From Apostichopus japonicus (taxonomy: Eukaryota > Echinodermata > Holothuroidea > Aspidochirotida > Stichopodidae): a stretch of DNA of 64,000 nt. The stretch is from positions 5,641,001-5,705,000 of the forward strand of contig NC_092579.1 in NCBI RefSeq assembly GCF_037975245.1, in the 5' to 3' direction. Each line of letters starts with the position of its first letter. Positions within the stretch are counted from its first letter, which is position 1. Of this stretch, positions 34,513 to 46,200 are shown piece by piece. Under the pieces are notes generated by a model that ran no database searches, was not told where the DNA came from, and was given only the letters and a program-made list of their open reading frames with translations. A program made the position numbers and the translations under genes.

Positions 34513-35193
34513 CCAGTAGCGGCGGAACCGGGGGGGCTTGGGGGGGTGAAAAAGTTGAGGGGGCAAATGCATGATAAGCCCCCCCCCAATATTTACCAAG
34601 GCTCCGAAACGTGCATCTGCCCATTTTTCAATGCATACTTGTCGATCTGTCCGATGCACACATATACTATATAGGTGTAATAATTTTAGTAATTGCTGGG
34701 GGACCCTGGTCCCTCGGCCCGTCCCCTGGCTATAGACCACATTGTCACCCCAACCGCGTCATCACACCCCGTGAAAAGTGGAAGCAGTGAGTGTGAGTAC
34801 CGGTAAGCGTAACACAACTTCGTCTTAGGCCAATGACTTGCCTCATTTCAGCCAGTTCTCCAACATCGCCTTACTTAGCCTTGCTACACTCAAAAACGTC
34901 TTTGCGAGTACACTACGAGTAATAGCTACTCTCTTAAAACACCATCGAATATACAAGTTACAATGTTTTTACAGACTTTTACGTGCAATCTGAGAAATTG
35001 CAGGCTTGAGACCCATATTTTAGGGCTAGGTATTTGCAGCATAAAACACTCGGGAAGTGCCGTTTCCGGCCATCTGGGGGTTTGAAAAAACCTAAAATTT
35101 TCTTGTATGCTCCGCGCCAACCAATGGTGGCGCTCCGCTTAGATAGTCTCCACACATTAGCCCCCCCAATAATTTTTCCGTTCCGCCGCGCCT
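34513..35193 (-). mobile_element. hAT-like element containing GCGCCACC-family core, copy 4
   Basis: The left end CAGTAGCGGCGGAAC and the reverse-complemented right end CAGGCGCGGCGGAAC match at 13 of 15. The family core, in reverse orientation, lies at about 35050-35150 (CTAAGCGGAGCGCCACCATT, GGTTGGCGCGGAGCATACAAG, CCAGATGGCCGGAAACGGCA). No convincing target duplication, so two elements may be fused or nested. Confidence 0.55.
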
Positions 35194-36163
35194 GAATTCA
35201 TAATCATGGACGTTAAATATGAGTCTAAGAGACTGACTTCGGTCAGCTTGCAACTTTGATAAGCCAATGATGGCTTCTTCGCGAGTTCCTGCTTGCAGGA
35301 AGATCTAAAATACATACATACATACATTTCGTCATTTTTCCAAGATCGTTGGAGCATGTAGATAGAAGTTTCCAGCTGGAAGGTCCTACTCACCTACCAT
35401 TTAATTGTTGAATGGTTGAACTCGGTGGCATGTAAAGGATTAGGAGGGTGAGGGAGGGGGTACGGGGAGGTTGGCAAATTTTATACTTCCCCAGAAAAGT
35501 CATGCTATGAAACATTATGGAATGGCTCAGAGAGGAATCAAGGATTGGATAAGGATTGGATAAGAGGTGACCATGGAGTCGTTGTGCCAGCCAATTCCAT
35601 GATAGGGGCTCTGGTGTCCCCCCTCCCAGGAAAAATCAGTTTAGACCTCAAATTGTGCGTTCTGACGCATGTTTATAGACTACGATTTTCACAAGCAGAA
35701 ACTTAACAAATTCAGCCTGAAACAAGATTAAAAATTGTTTTCATTTTTGTATTATATCCATCATAAATCAGGGACTTTGAGGGTACATTTGCCTACATCC
35801 CAGAACACAACCATACGTTAAATGGTTCTGTTATGATAATGCCGATATGCATGAATCTATTCGTGTGGCATGATATTAAACATTTTATGTGAGTGAAACT
35901 ACAGTTTGGACATACTGTACTCAAGCCCACTTCACAGCTGACTACAAAATAAAAATCATGAGACCTCTAATAAGTTGATATATCTGCTGTCACAGAATCA
36001 CAGAATGCCCATCTGAAGTGATTAATTCTAAATACATCCCAAAATGATTCATGAGAGATTGACTTTTGAACGAGGTAACTCTGATGCCAAACGTGGACCC
36101 TGCCCGTTCCTTTCTCCCGGTAGATTAAAATTCCTCCTGGAAAGAGTTATTGTTTTAATATCA
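35194..36163. other. Between element cluster and ECSIT 3-prime end
   Basis: A short (ATAC)n tract near 35310 and otherwise unremarkable DNA; the part next to 36164 presumably holds the ECSIT 3-prime UTR. Confidence 0.35.
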
Positions 36164-39100
36164 TCAAGTATCTGGTTCAAGAAGTTTTGTTCCTTCTCCT
36201 ATTCTACCTTCTCTCTCTTTGCTCTCGGTGTTATTGTCAAAGAGGTTGAAGATGACGGGTAACCTGGCCAAGTGGGGATTATCCTCCTGGAGCTTCTTGA
36301 TCCAGAGATTTAGCCTCTCCTGGCTTCCATTACTGGTCATACACATGGCATAGACAGAACCCTCCAACTGGTCCTCAGATGGTGGTTTCATGTTTCTCAT
36401 GTTATAATCAGCTTCAAATTCTTCATCCTCGTCTTTGACTGAAAGCAAAAATAAAAACAAGGAAGATCAAGCAGGCTGAGTGAATGCAGATGTAAATCAA
36501 AATAAAACGGTTAGTAAACTGCTTATACACTAAAGAGCCTATGTGAGAGAATGTGTAAAAGTAAGTGGGCCTGACAGTCCACTTACTTTTACACATGATT
36601 GAAGATGTCACACTAGACTATTGCATCCTATCCCCCCATATCTGCTAAGTAATACTGTTATCAAATGAGGTCAAATGAGGTTGTGATTAACTCTCTACAA
36701 TGAGTTGCTAATATCCAATGAGGCTAAGTGAGGTCCTCAGTGACTATTTATGTCTATGATAGACTGTTACCTAATGTGGTAAAAGTGGGGTTCTCAATTA
36801 CTTTCTACTACAGACTGCTATCCAATGAGGTTACATGAGGTTCTACAATGAGGCTAAGTGAGGTTCTGAGTGACTTTCTATGTCTATGATACACTGTTAA
36901 CTAATGTGGCCAAAGTGGGGTTCACAATTACTTTCTATGACAGACTGCTATCCAAATGAGGCTACATGAGGTTCTACAATGAGGCTTAATGAGGTTCCCA
37001 TTGATTTTCAATGTTTATTATAGACTGTTACCCAATGGGGCTAAAGCAAGGCTCTCAATAACTTTCAATGGTTGACTGCTATCACATGAGGCTAAATGAG
37101 GTTCTCAATAACTTTCAATGTCTATTATAGTATGTTACCCAATGGGACTGAAGCAGGGCTCTTTCTATGGTAGGCTGCTATCACATGAGGCTAAATGAGG
37201 TTCACATTGACTTTCAATGTCTATTATAAACTTACCCAATGGGACTAAAGCAGGGCTCTTTCTATGGTAGGCGGCTATCACATGAGGCTAAATGAGGTTC
37301 TCAATAACTTTCAATGTCTATTATAGTATGTTACCCAATGGGGCTAAAGCAAGGCTTTCAATGACTTACTATGGTAGGCTGATATCACATGAGGCTAAAT
37401 GATGTTCTCAATAACTTTCAATGTCTATTATAGTATGTTACCCAATGGGGCTAAAGCAGGGCTCTTTCTATGGCAGGCTGCTATCACATGAGGCTAAATG
37501 AGGTTCTCATTGACTTTCAATGTCTATTATAGTATGTTACCCAATGGGGCTAAAGCAGGGCTCTTTCTATGGTAGGCTGTTATCACATGAGGCTAAATGA
37601 GGTTCTCAATAACTTTCAATGTCTATTATAGTATGTTACCCAATGGGGCTAAAGCAGGGCTCTCAACGACTTACTATGGTAGGCTGCTATCACATGAGGC
37701 TAAATGAGGTTCTCAATAACTTTCAATGTCTATTATAGTGTGTTACCAAATAGGGCTAAAGCAGGGCTCTCAACGACTTACTATGGTAGGCTGCTATCAC
37801 ATGAGGCTAAATGAGGTTCTCAATAACTTACAATGTCTATTATATTTTACCCAATGGGGCTAAAGCAGGGCTCTTTCTATGGTAGGCGGCTATCACATGA
37901 GGCTAAATGAGGTTCTCAATAACTTTCAATGTCTATTATAGTATGTTACCAAATAGGGCTAAAGCAGGGCTCTCAACGACTTACTATGGTAGGCTGCTAT
38001 CACATGAGGCTAAATGAGGTCCTCAATAACTTTCAATGTCTATTATAGCATGTTACCCAATGGGGCTAAAGCAGAGCTCGCAATGACTTACTATGGTAGG
38101 CTGCTATCACATGAGGCTAAATGAGGTTCTCATTGATTTTTAATGTTTATAATAGTCTGTTATCCAATGGGGCTAAAGCAGGGCTCTCAACAACTTACTA
38201 TGGTAGGCTGCTATCACATGAGGCTAAATGAGGTTCTCATTGATTTTCAATGTTTATGATAGTCTGTTATCCAATGGGGCTAAAGCAGGGCTCTCAACGA
38301 CTTACTATGGTAGGCTGCTATCACATGAGGCTAAATGAGGTTCTCATTGATTTTCAATGTTTATGATAGTCTGTTATCCAATGGGGCTAAAGCAGGGCTC
38401 TCAACGACTTACTATGGTAGGCTGCTATCACATGAGGCTAAATGAGGTTCTCATTGATTTTCAATGTTTATGATAGTCTGTTATCCAATGGGGCTAAAGC
38501 AGGGCTCTCAACAACTTACTATGGTAGGCTGCTATCACATGAGGCTAAATGAGGTTCTCATTGATTTTCAATGTTTATGATAGTCTGTTATCCAATGGGG
38601 CTAAAGCAGGGCTCTCAACGACTTACTATGGTAGGCTGCTATCACATGAGGCTAAATGAGGTTCTCATTGATTTTCAATGTTTATGATAGTCTGTTATCC
38701 AATGGGGCTAAAGCAGGGCTCTCAACGACTTACTATGGTAGGCTGCTATCACATGAGGCTAAATGAGGTTCTCATTGATTTTCAATGTCTATTATAGACT
38801 GTCACCCTATGGAGCTAAAGTTCTCAAGGCTGTTATCCAATGAGTCCAAACGAGATTCTCATTGCCTTTCTACAATATGTTGCCATCCAATGGAACCATA
38901 TGAGGTATTCAAAACTTTCTATGATAGACTGACTGTTACACAATCTGGCCAAGTTGGTTCCTCAATGTTTTCTATGATAGGTCAATGTCCACCTTGACCC
39001 CATTTCTGCATTAATGGATACATTAAGGCACTTTAGGACAGAGATACACAATTTTTTTTTTAGTCCACGAGGACTGAGCCATGACCTACCAGACCCACGG

Positions 39101-42100
39101 ACCCCTCAGAATTGATGTTCGGAATCCAGGAAAGTTAGTTTGGACCATTTATTTGTTGTTATTAAAAGAACTTGTTGGCAAGTTCTGAAAATGGTACATA
39201 TATATTTTTGGACACATGAACAAATCCTGTAACACACCCATCCACCCACCCAATTGGGTAGTGGAAGCCCCCCCTTCCACCCCCACATAGTTTGCAGAAA
39301 GTCACTTAAGGATACACCCATGCCTCATATGACATGTACATATACCCATTAAGTAACAATAAATTCCATCTACAAGTCACTTACCTATATCACCTTCTAA
39401 AGATTTCAGATATATTGCATCTGATCGTAACACATAGTAACCCAACTTGATATCCCGTAGCCATAGGTTGAAGGGCCCTTCAACAAATAGAGGTCGGTAT
39501 GGAGGATGCTGGGACAAAAGATCCTTCTGCTCTGGGCTTTGCGAAGATGTAAGGAATTCATTGGCATTAGTATCGGAAGATGAATCGTCGAACTGGAGAA
39601 CAAGAAAAGAAGGTGAAAACAGGACAAGGTGAGTAATCATCAAGATCAAGATTTTTTTATTAAAGAAATTGGAAAATTACAAACTTCAAAACACTGACAG
39701 GAAAATTTAACCAAGGAGAAAGAAACTTCCAAGAAGCATAAAAGCATCACCAGAAGGCTAGCATAGAAGCTACTTATCTATACCAGTGTAACTATGGTTA
39801 CCTTATGTACTAATGGAAAATATGAAATTTAAGTATGGAAATTCAATATAGGCAGCTTAGGCAATGTCAACAAACTAATATCTCTTAAGACCTAAGCAAA
39901 TTTTTTTTGGAGAAAAATTAGATTTTTGAAATAGAAACGTAATTCTGATGAGAACTTCACACAACCTCCTTATCTGGGGAATGCATTAATGTTGGTGTGC
40001 ATTCATGTCAAAACACACGTTTAAATACCTCAAGAGACTGTTAATGTTAAAGGTATGCATCGACACTTCGTCTAGCCCTACAATATGTTTATTACAGCCT
40101 TAACAAGCTCACACCTAATTTGCATACAAACATTTAGGCTGTCATTGCAATTATCATCATCAAGCAGTACTACTGGGATGGTTTAATTCGTCTCAGGTTA
40201 ATACCTCCTTCACAACGGTCAACTCTGCCTCGTATTCACAGATTCTCTTCAAACCAAGCTCTGATAACAGGACGGGGTCAGAAGGCAATTCAAATGGCAG
40301 TGGGAACGGGTTGATGTTCCTGAACTTGGGGAACCAATACATGATCCTCTGGTATTTCTTCACTGGGTGAGATTGACGGCCAAACACATCCAACAAAAGC
40401 TTCTTCGTTTCGTTGTTTGGCATAATTTCTATGGTTGAAAAGTCAAAGTGTAAGAAAAGGAAACTTCCATGAAAGAGAAAATGGCGAAGGATTTCGTATG
40501 AAATGAGATTGTGTTCCGGAAAAAAATATAGATCTCTCAAGCTACAGAGACGTCAACAGGCTTTTATTCTATTCTTTTCTTTTTTTGAAAGGATACTGAA
40601 TTCAAGTGATACAAGAGACTTCCGAAATTAATTAAGATTATACAAAGAATGGTTTGTAGGACTTAAAGACCTTCTTTATTGGCTCCAATTTTAACATACT
40701 ATAGCTAGGAAAGTTTGGAAACCTACAGCTAGGAAAGTTTGGGATAACGTAATCGACCTGCCACGGTCGTAAATCGACCTCAGGCGCTAACAATTACCCT
40801 GCATACAGTAGCTTCTTAACACCATTAAACACTGTGTGGAAATATGTTCCTGTCTACAGTGTAGTTAACCATACAGAGTTAAGAGAGGTCATATTACGTT
40901 CACGGCAGATCGATTATGTGATCTCAAGAAACTTTATCATGATAGCGTGCTTTAGTTGGGGCCTGCACAGCAGACCTTTAACAACTTTGTTCTACATTGA
41001 TTTATGCTCTCTGTGTATTAAAAACATTCTAAAACTGTATGAATGATTTTACAAGTGACTTCATAGCAGATTCAAACTTACTATTATCTTCCAGTTTTTG
41101 TAAAACCTTCAAGGCCACTGTCTGTTGTTCTGGGAAATGGTTAAATATCACTTGCCAGACGTTCTTAGCGACGTAAACCCCCTTAGGGAAGATATCCAAT
41201 AATTTGTTGTAGGCGTTAATGTCTTTTTCCACATTAAAGTGAGGCATGTACTTCAGAGCCGTCTCGATGAACTGCAAGTGACCCCTCCTTCTTTTATCGA
41301 CCTCACCAAATGTCCTAATAAGTTGGTAAAATGTTTCCTTGTCAGCAGATTTATTAGCTGCTTCTTTGAATAGGTTTCTAGACAGCGAGAGAGTTCTTTT
41401 GCTCTCGGCTGATAAATGACTTTCCTCTTGTTGTTGTTGTTGTTTAGACCCTGTTGCATCTTCCTGAGATAAGATGGTGGAGGTATGAAGTTCCTGCCTA
41501 AATGTAACCTGCAGGAAGGAGTGAAGTAATGAAACATAACAATTGTATAATATACAATAAATCAATTCATTTCAGTGTCCACAGATTTGTAATGACCAAG
41601 TTTTACTTTAATAACGTAGAATGTGAGGTTTTCAATGGCTGCAATTTACTTAGGCAATTAGTTATTTGTTGATGATTTGTTAATTGTCAGAAGTACATTA
41701 CAAAATGTTATATTACATTTCAACACATGTACTGTATGTGAAGGGCCTATGTACAGTAGTATTGACTAGCAATGCTTATAGTAATGAAACTTTAGGAATA
41801 TTTGCGAAGTAGACCACTTTTGCCACACAAACAACAAAAACAGTACTGAATAAAATCAAGACATTGAGAATATGTGATGTCCTCATTACAACTGCTCTTG
41901 TTTTCATTTTGTTGTCAACATCTCTATCATGGTTCCTGTTACTCATTCTTGAAATATTTTGAAAACAACATGAAACTGGCTAATTAATGTACTGCATTGT
42001 ACCTTGTATTGTAATTTCAGCTTAAGTTTATTCTTACTGTAAGTTAAAGGGTGTGAAGGCTCGCGCAAAAAGAAACGTCTAATGCTGGTAATCTGACCTA

Positions 42101-42598
42101 GTTTCGAATGAGGTGTAACAAAAGTGTTAGACACCACCATCGATCCCAGAAAATACACACACAGCTTGCTATTTGTCGGTAATTAGACACTAGTGTTCAG
42201 TCAGTACATACAGGCAGCTGCGGTCAATACCCACAGCACAGTGTACAAACGATACAGCGAGGGACATCTTAGGTCCAGCTAAAGATAACAACGTATCACC
42301 TTTCATTACTGTCTGCATTTTGTAGCGACAAGAAGAAAACTTCACTTGCAAGCAACGGAAAGTTAACTTTTTCAGAGTGTAGTATGAATTATTAAGTAAT
42401 GGGTATTTAAAATCCTTGAGTCTCTATATCCATATCACATTTGAATACGTTTACATACATACATGTACTTACCTTTGCACAAGATTCTACACAAGCTGAA
42501 TATAGTGGAGGTCTCCTGAAAGTACCAAATGGTAAATAACAGACACGGCAACCATGATTTAACACCAATCGATGGAGTAGCCTTGTGCAGCTTGCCAT
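36164..42598 (-). CDS. ECSIT: ECSIT orthologue, five exons
   Basis: Exons in transcript order: 42598-42473, 41508-41082, 40428-40205, 39592-39385, 36438-36164. All are GT-AG, phases agree, total 419 aa (human about 430). The start is [17 protein letters not shown], an arginine-rich, acid-free leader fitting mitochondrial import. Family blocks: [18 protein letters not shown] (PPR-like helical N-terminal domain), [41 protein letters not shown], and [20 protein letters not shown] is an adaptor bridging TRAF6 and MEKK1 in Toll signalling and is an assembly factor for mitochondrial complex I. Intron 4 (36439-39384) holds a satellite array and a perfect hairpin. Between exon 4 and GSVYAMCM I do not see the tryptophan/tyrosine-rich block I expect from vertebrate ECSIT. 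The start is shared-promoter distance from ADPRM on the other strand. Confidence 0.93.
36551..36596. repeat. Perfect 18-bp-arm hairpin in ECSIT intron 4
   Basis: ATGTGTAAAAGTAAGTGG at 36551-36568 is exactly inverted at 36579-36596 with a 10-base loop. It lies 113 bases upstream (in gene sense) of the last ECSIT exon. Confidence 0.95.
36650..38985. repeat. 107-bp dimeric tandem satellite inside ECSIT intron 4
   Basis: Homogeneous 107-bp units (for example the CCAATGGGGCTAAAGC motif at 38164, 38271 and 38378) fill the middle, roughly 16-17 copies. Each unit is two diverged halves of about 51 and 56 bases: TATCCAATGGGGCTAAAGC-type and TATCACATGAGGCTAAATG-type. The margins, especially 36650-37000, hold unpaired, diverged monomers (AATGAGGCTAAGTGAGG). 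This is a higher-order repeat grown from a monomer of about 53 bp. Many units contain GTAAGT in gene sense (plus-strand ACTTAC). Confidence 0.92.
42044..42378 (-). mobile_element. TTAA-bounded MITE (piggyBac-like), copy 2, inverted
   Basis: Begins TTAAAGGGTGTGAAGGCTCG and runs as the reverse complement of the element at 20051-20408 through GCAAGCAACGGAAAGTTAAC. The far terminus is diverged or lost. It lies in ECSIT intron 1. Confidence 0.72.
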
Positions 42599-43313
42599 AC
42601 TGAGTAAGTTTCAACACACTGGTTGTCCAGATGCATAAGATAATTCAATGATCTGTTGAGAAATATGGAGCAATTGATATAGAAAATTACTAGTTGATTT
42701 TATTTATACTAGCCTATTGCTTGAGAAAACTTCTGGGTCAAGTAACTTTTGGAGATGACAGCATATTAGGACTTCAAGTTCATACAGTACTTCAAGTTCC
42801 ATGATGTAGTACCAATCCGACACTACTGTAGATGGATTCTAATGTCAACAGTAAACTGATGATGAATGAAAAAATCAATCATGAAAGCTTCTCTCCCAGA
42901 CATAAGGACTGTGTATCCAATGCATACTGAAGGACCAGTTTCACGAAAAATGTGTTACAGGTTAGGACGAACCTTTTTCTCTCTTACGTGATTATTCAAT
43001 ATAATGCTGAATGAATGAAGACAGCTAAAAAGGAAATTACCTTTCATCAATGAAGGAGCATTATCAAAATGGATGTTGGTCACTTTCGGCTTAATGTCAT
43101 TACTAGCCTAAACGACTTCTGCGAACGTCTTTCCGCAACTTCACTCAGTACTAACAAGTGTATTACATAACATTTGCATCATCGGCACGAGAAGATATAC
43201 GTGACCGGTACCGCGAAAGCCTAAATCGTTACCTGATTTACCTGTTTGTTTTCTTTAATATTGTACCCCCTAAAACAAAAAGGAACGTCAACGTCAGAAT
43301 CTTTGAAAATTAA
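42599..43313. promoter_or_regulatory. Divergent ECSIT/ADPRM promoter region
   Basis: ECSIT is transcribed leftward from just above 42598. A candidate ADPRM first exon ends at a GTAAGT donor at 43314, paired with the TTTCTTTCTTCAG acceptor ending at 44122. The start sites therefore lie within about 0.7 kb and probably share a promoter. A slightly more GC-rich patch (GACCGGTACCGCGAAAG) is at about 43200. No TATA box is convincing. Confidence 0.45.
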
Positions 43314-44342
43314 TGGTAAGTTTGGAATTACAGGTACTTTCTTCACGAAACGTTTGTTCAAATGTGTTGTAAACTTGGAAATATGAAATGTGTATCATTT
43401 ATACAGTACGCTTAGGCCAGGTCTACTTTTGTAACCGAAGTACTGTAGCTAAGTACAGTAATGTTACCTGTTGTTAAACCTACAGTAACATTATATGTAT
43501 TGTAACATCTAGCCTAAGTTGCTTAACTGGGGTTAAAACATTGGTTAAAACTTGGAACCAATCAACCACAGGCGCAACCAACGAACAGTATCAATATGCA
43601 TCAAAAGTGACTAAAATATGACAAACCTTAGCCTAACACAGAAACAGTACCAATTGATTAATTTGTAATATGTTTGACTCACCTGCACCATTTCCATCAA
43701 CAAGTTTAAGATTTGCATAACCTATGGAGATTAGGAGAGATTTGACTGGATGATACCTAAAACCCCGACTGCTACAGTAGAGAGTTTAGAGATATGACAA
43801 TTGAAAGTCAGTTGCTATACAGGAAGTCTGTGTTGAACAAACATGGTTTGCCACAGAACTAACTTTGATTTGTTTTTGCTGTGATCCCAAATTCTTTCTG
43901 AACAGATTGTTGCCATGCCAAGTATCATTGACTTTCAAGTTTTTTATCAAGTGATATCAAGTTTCTCCCATTGCCTTGAAGTAACTACTAAGTAACAACA
44001 AGTCTTTTAAACACTTTCTTTTTGTGCATGGCATTAATTGTTGAAAACTAAGATCATGTTATATTTGCAGTGCTGTATCTGATGTAACTTAAAGCATGTT
44101 ATCTTTCGTTTCTTTCTTCAGAATTTCATTTGGACAACCGTTTTGACATATTCAAATATTTCTTACATTCATTTCCCCCAAGTTACATTTTGAACTTTCA
44201 AAATATTATTCAGACTTATCAGCATACATACATATATGAGTATATATGTATGTTTTCATATGTAAGAACTCAAATTCACAAAGGAGTTCAGTTTTGCAGA
44301 CCGTGGAAGTTGCTATTACAAAATAGAATTTACTGGGTAGTA

Positions 44343-46061
44343 ATGGAGGCTAGGAAGTCGGAACCTTCCCAGGAAGTCCAGCGATTGTTCTCCTTCGGGT
44401 TAATAGCCGACGTCCAATATGCTGATGTCGATGATCGATATAACTTCACCAAGACTAGGATGAGATACTATCGGAATGCTTTAAATTTGCTTCGGGAAGC
44501 GGTGAGTTCCTGGAAAGAGTCTCGCGAAGAAGTCAACTTTGTAGTCCAACTGGGAGATCTGATAGATGGATTTAATTCAGAAAAAGGCCAAGCGGAATCA
44601 GTGGCTGCATCCAGGCTTCTATTTTCCGAGCTGGAAAATTGTGCCGTGCCAGTTCACAGTGTGATAGGTAATCACGAGTTTTACAATTTCAATCATAAGG
44701 GACTCTTTGAGTGTGGGTATTTCTCGGGCTACGAACTGAGCAAGAGAGGTAAAGACTACATCAAATTTTCAGCTAAATCACAAAGTGTTTCAAATCAACA
44801 TAATGAAGTGAAGCCAAACGAGCAATCTTTTGATGAGTTTTGCAGACTTCTTGGGGTTCCATCTTCTGGTTACCCTTCCTTTTACCACTTTTCTCCATGC
44901 GATGGTTTCAGGGTTCTTTTTCTCGATACCTACGACTTATCTGTTCTCGGGTATGACACAGAGAGTGAAGTATACAAGGAATCTGTTAAAATATTGAGAT
45001 CTGTGAACAAAAACCAACAGTGGAATTCTCCAGAAAACTTGGCAAATCATGAAAAACATTTTGTTGCGTTTAATGGGGGTGTTGGCCAGAGACAACTTGA
45101 TTGGTTGAAGAAACAGCTGACAGAAGCCACTGAGAAGGACGAAAAAGTCATTATCTTTGGTAAGCATTTTGGTAATATTCTTCTTGGTTTTGTGGTACGT
45201 GGGTGGTTCTTTTGGCAGGATCCAATATAGTATGTGTGCAGCAGTTTTTAATACTGACAAATTCAGATTGCTTTAGAAAGTAAATACCACCCAATAGGTA
45301 AAAATATAAATAAAGTGGTATCACACTCCATAACTTTGGAGATTTTGCAATAATACAAATATAGTGGTAGGCATATGATCCACCCGAAGTGGGAGTTTTA
45401 CTATCCCGAAGCTGGTGCTCTATTCAACAAAACGACACAGCTCTGCTATAGTGTAAACATTAGTCATTTTTTGTTATTTTGCCACACTTTTTGGGCCAAC
45501 CAAATTCGCTGTTTGGACGACCAAACAAGTGTGACCTGATTGTCGTAGGACAACCCGAATACCGCCTTAGAAAATTTGCCCTGGTGGTAATACTTTCCAC
45601 AGTAGCATGTGACCTGGAAGGTGAGGGTGGGGAGGTGGAAGGGTAAGTTAGTGCTCTCATCAGCTGGAACATATGCCCAGCTTTCCATTTGTCAATTCTG
45701 ACTAAAACATCAAGAGTTCTCTGCAGTGTCCTCAAAGTAACCAAGGACTACTCTATCTTGTATTTCAGCCCACTGCCCGTTCTACGGTAAAGTCTCTGAT
45801 ACAATCTGCCTTGTATGGAACCACCAAGAGGTCCTTGCCCTCATTCACCAGTTTAACACCGTGGTGGCCACTTTCTGTGGACACACTCATCTTCAGGGTT
45901 ATGCAGTTGACGGCCATGGGATACATCATGTGGTCTTGCCCGGCATCATTGAGACCCCTCCCGGTCAGAATGGGTACGCTACGGTCCATGTCTATCCAGA
46001 TCGACTGGACGTCCGTGGTGTAGGACTTATGCCGTCTTTGACACTAGATTTTAAACAATAA
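44343..46061 (+). CDS. ADPRM: ADPRM: manganese-dependent ADP-ribose/CDP-alcohol diphosphatase, two exons
   Basis: Exons 44343-45159 and 45769-46061 (GT-AG; codon split G|CC), 369 aa. The start is ATG 44343 (GTAATGG context), because it gives MEARKSEPSQEVQRLFSFGL, with the family's usual short lead before LFSFG; the open frame upstream to the 44122 acceptor is likely 5-prime UTR. Metallophosphatase motifs are GLIADVQYAD (family-typical D-x-Q in place of D-x-H), QLGDLIDG, GNHEFYNF, a substrate-side YDLSVLG, and GHTHLQGY with the metal-binding GHTH. The family hydrolyses ADP-ribose, IDP-ribose, CDP-choline and similar dinucleotides in the cytosol in a Mn-dependent way. A poly(A) signal AATAAA is at 46195-46200. 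Divergent from ECSIT. Confidence 0.95.
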
Positions 46062-46200
46062 GCAATATTCAAATGTTTTATTTCTAAAGAGCAGGGGGGA
46101 TTCATATAGCACTGAATTTAAGATTTTGTTTTCATACCAAAATATATGCAAGATATTTGTGCAAATGCAAAAACAGTATTACAAGATTCCAAAAAATAAA

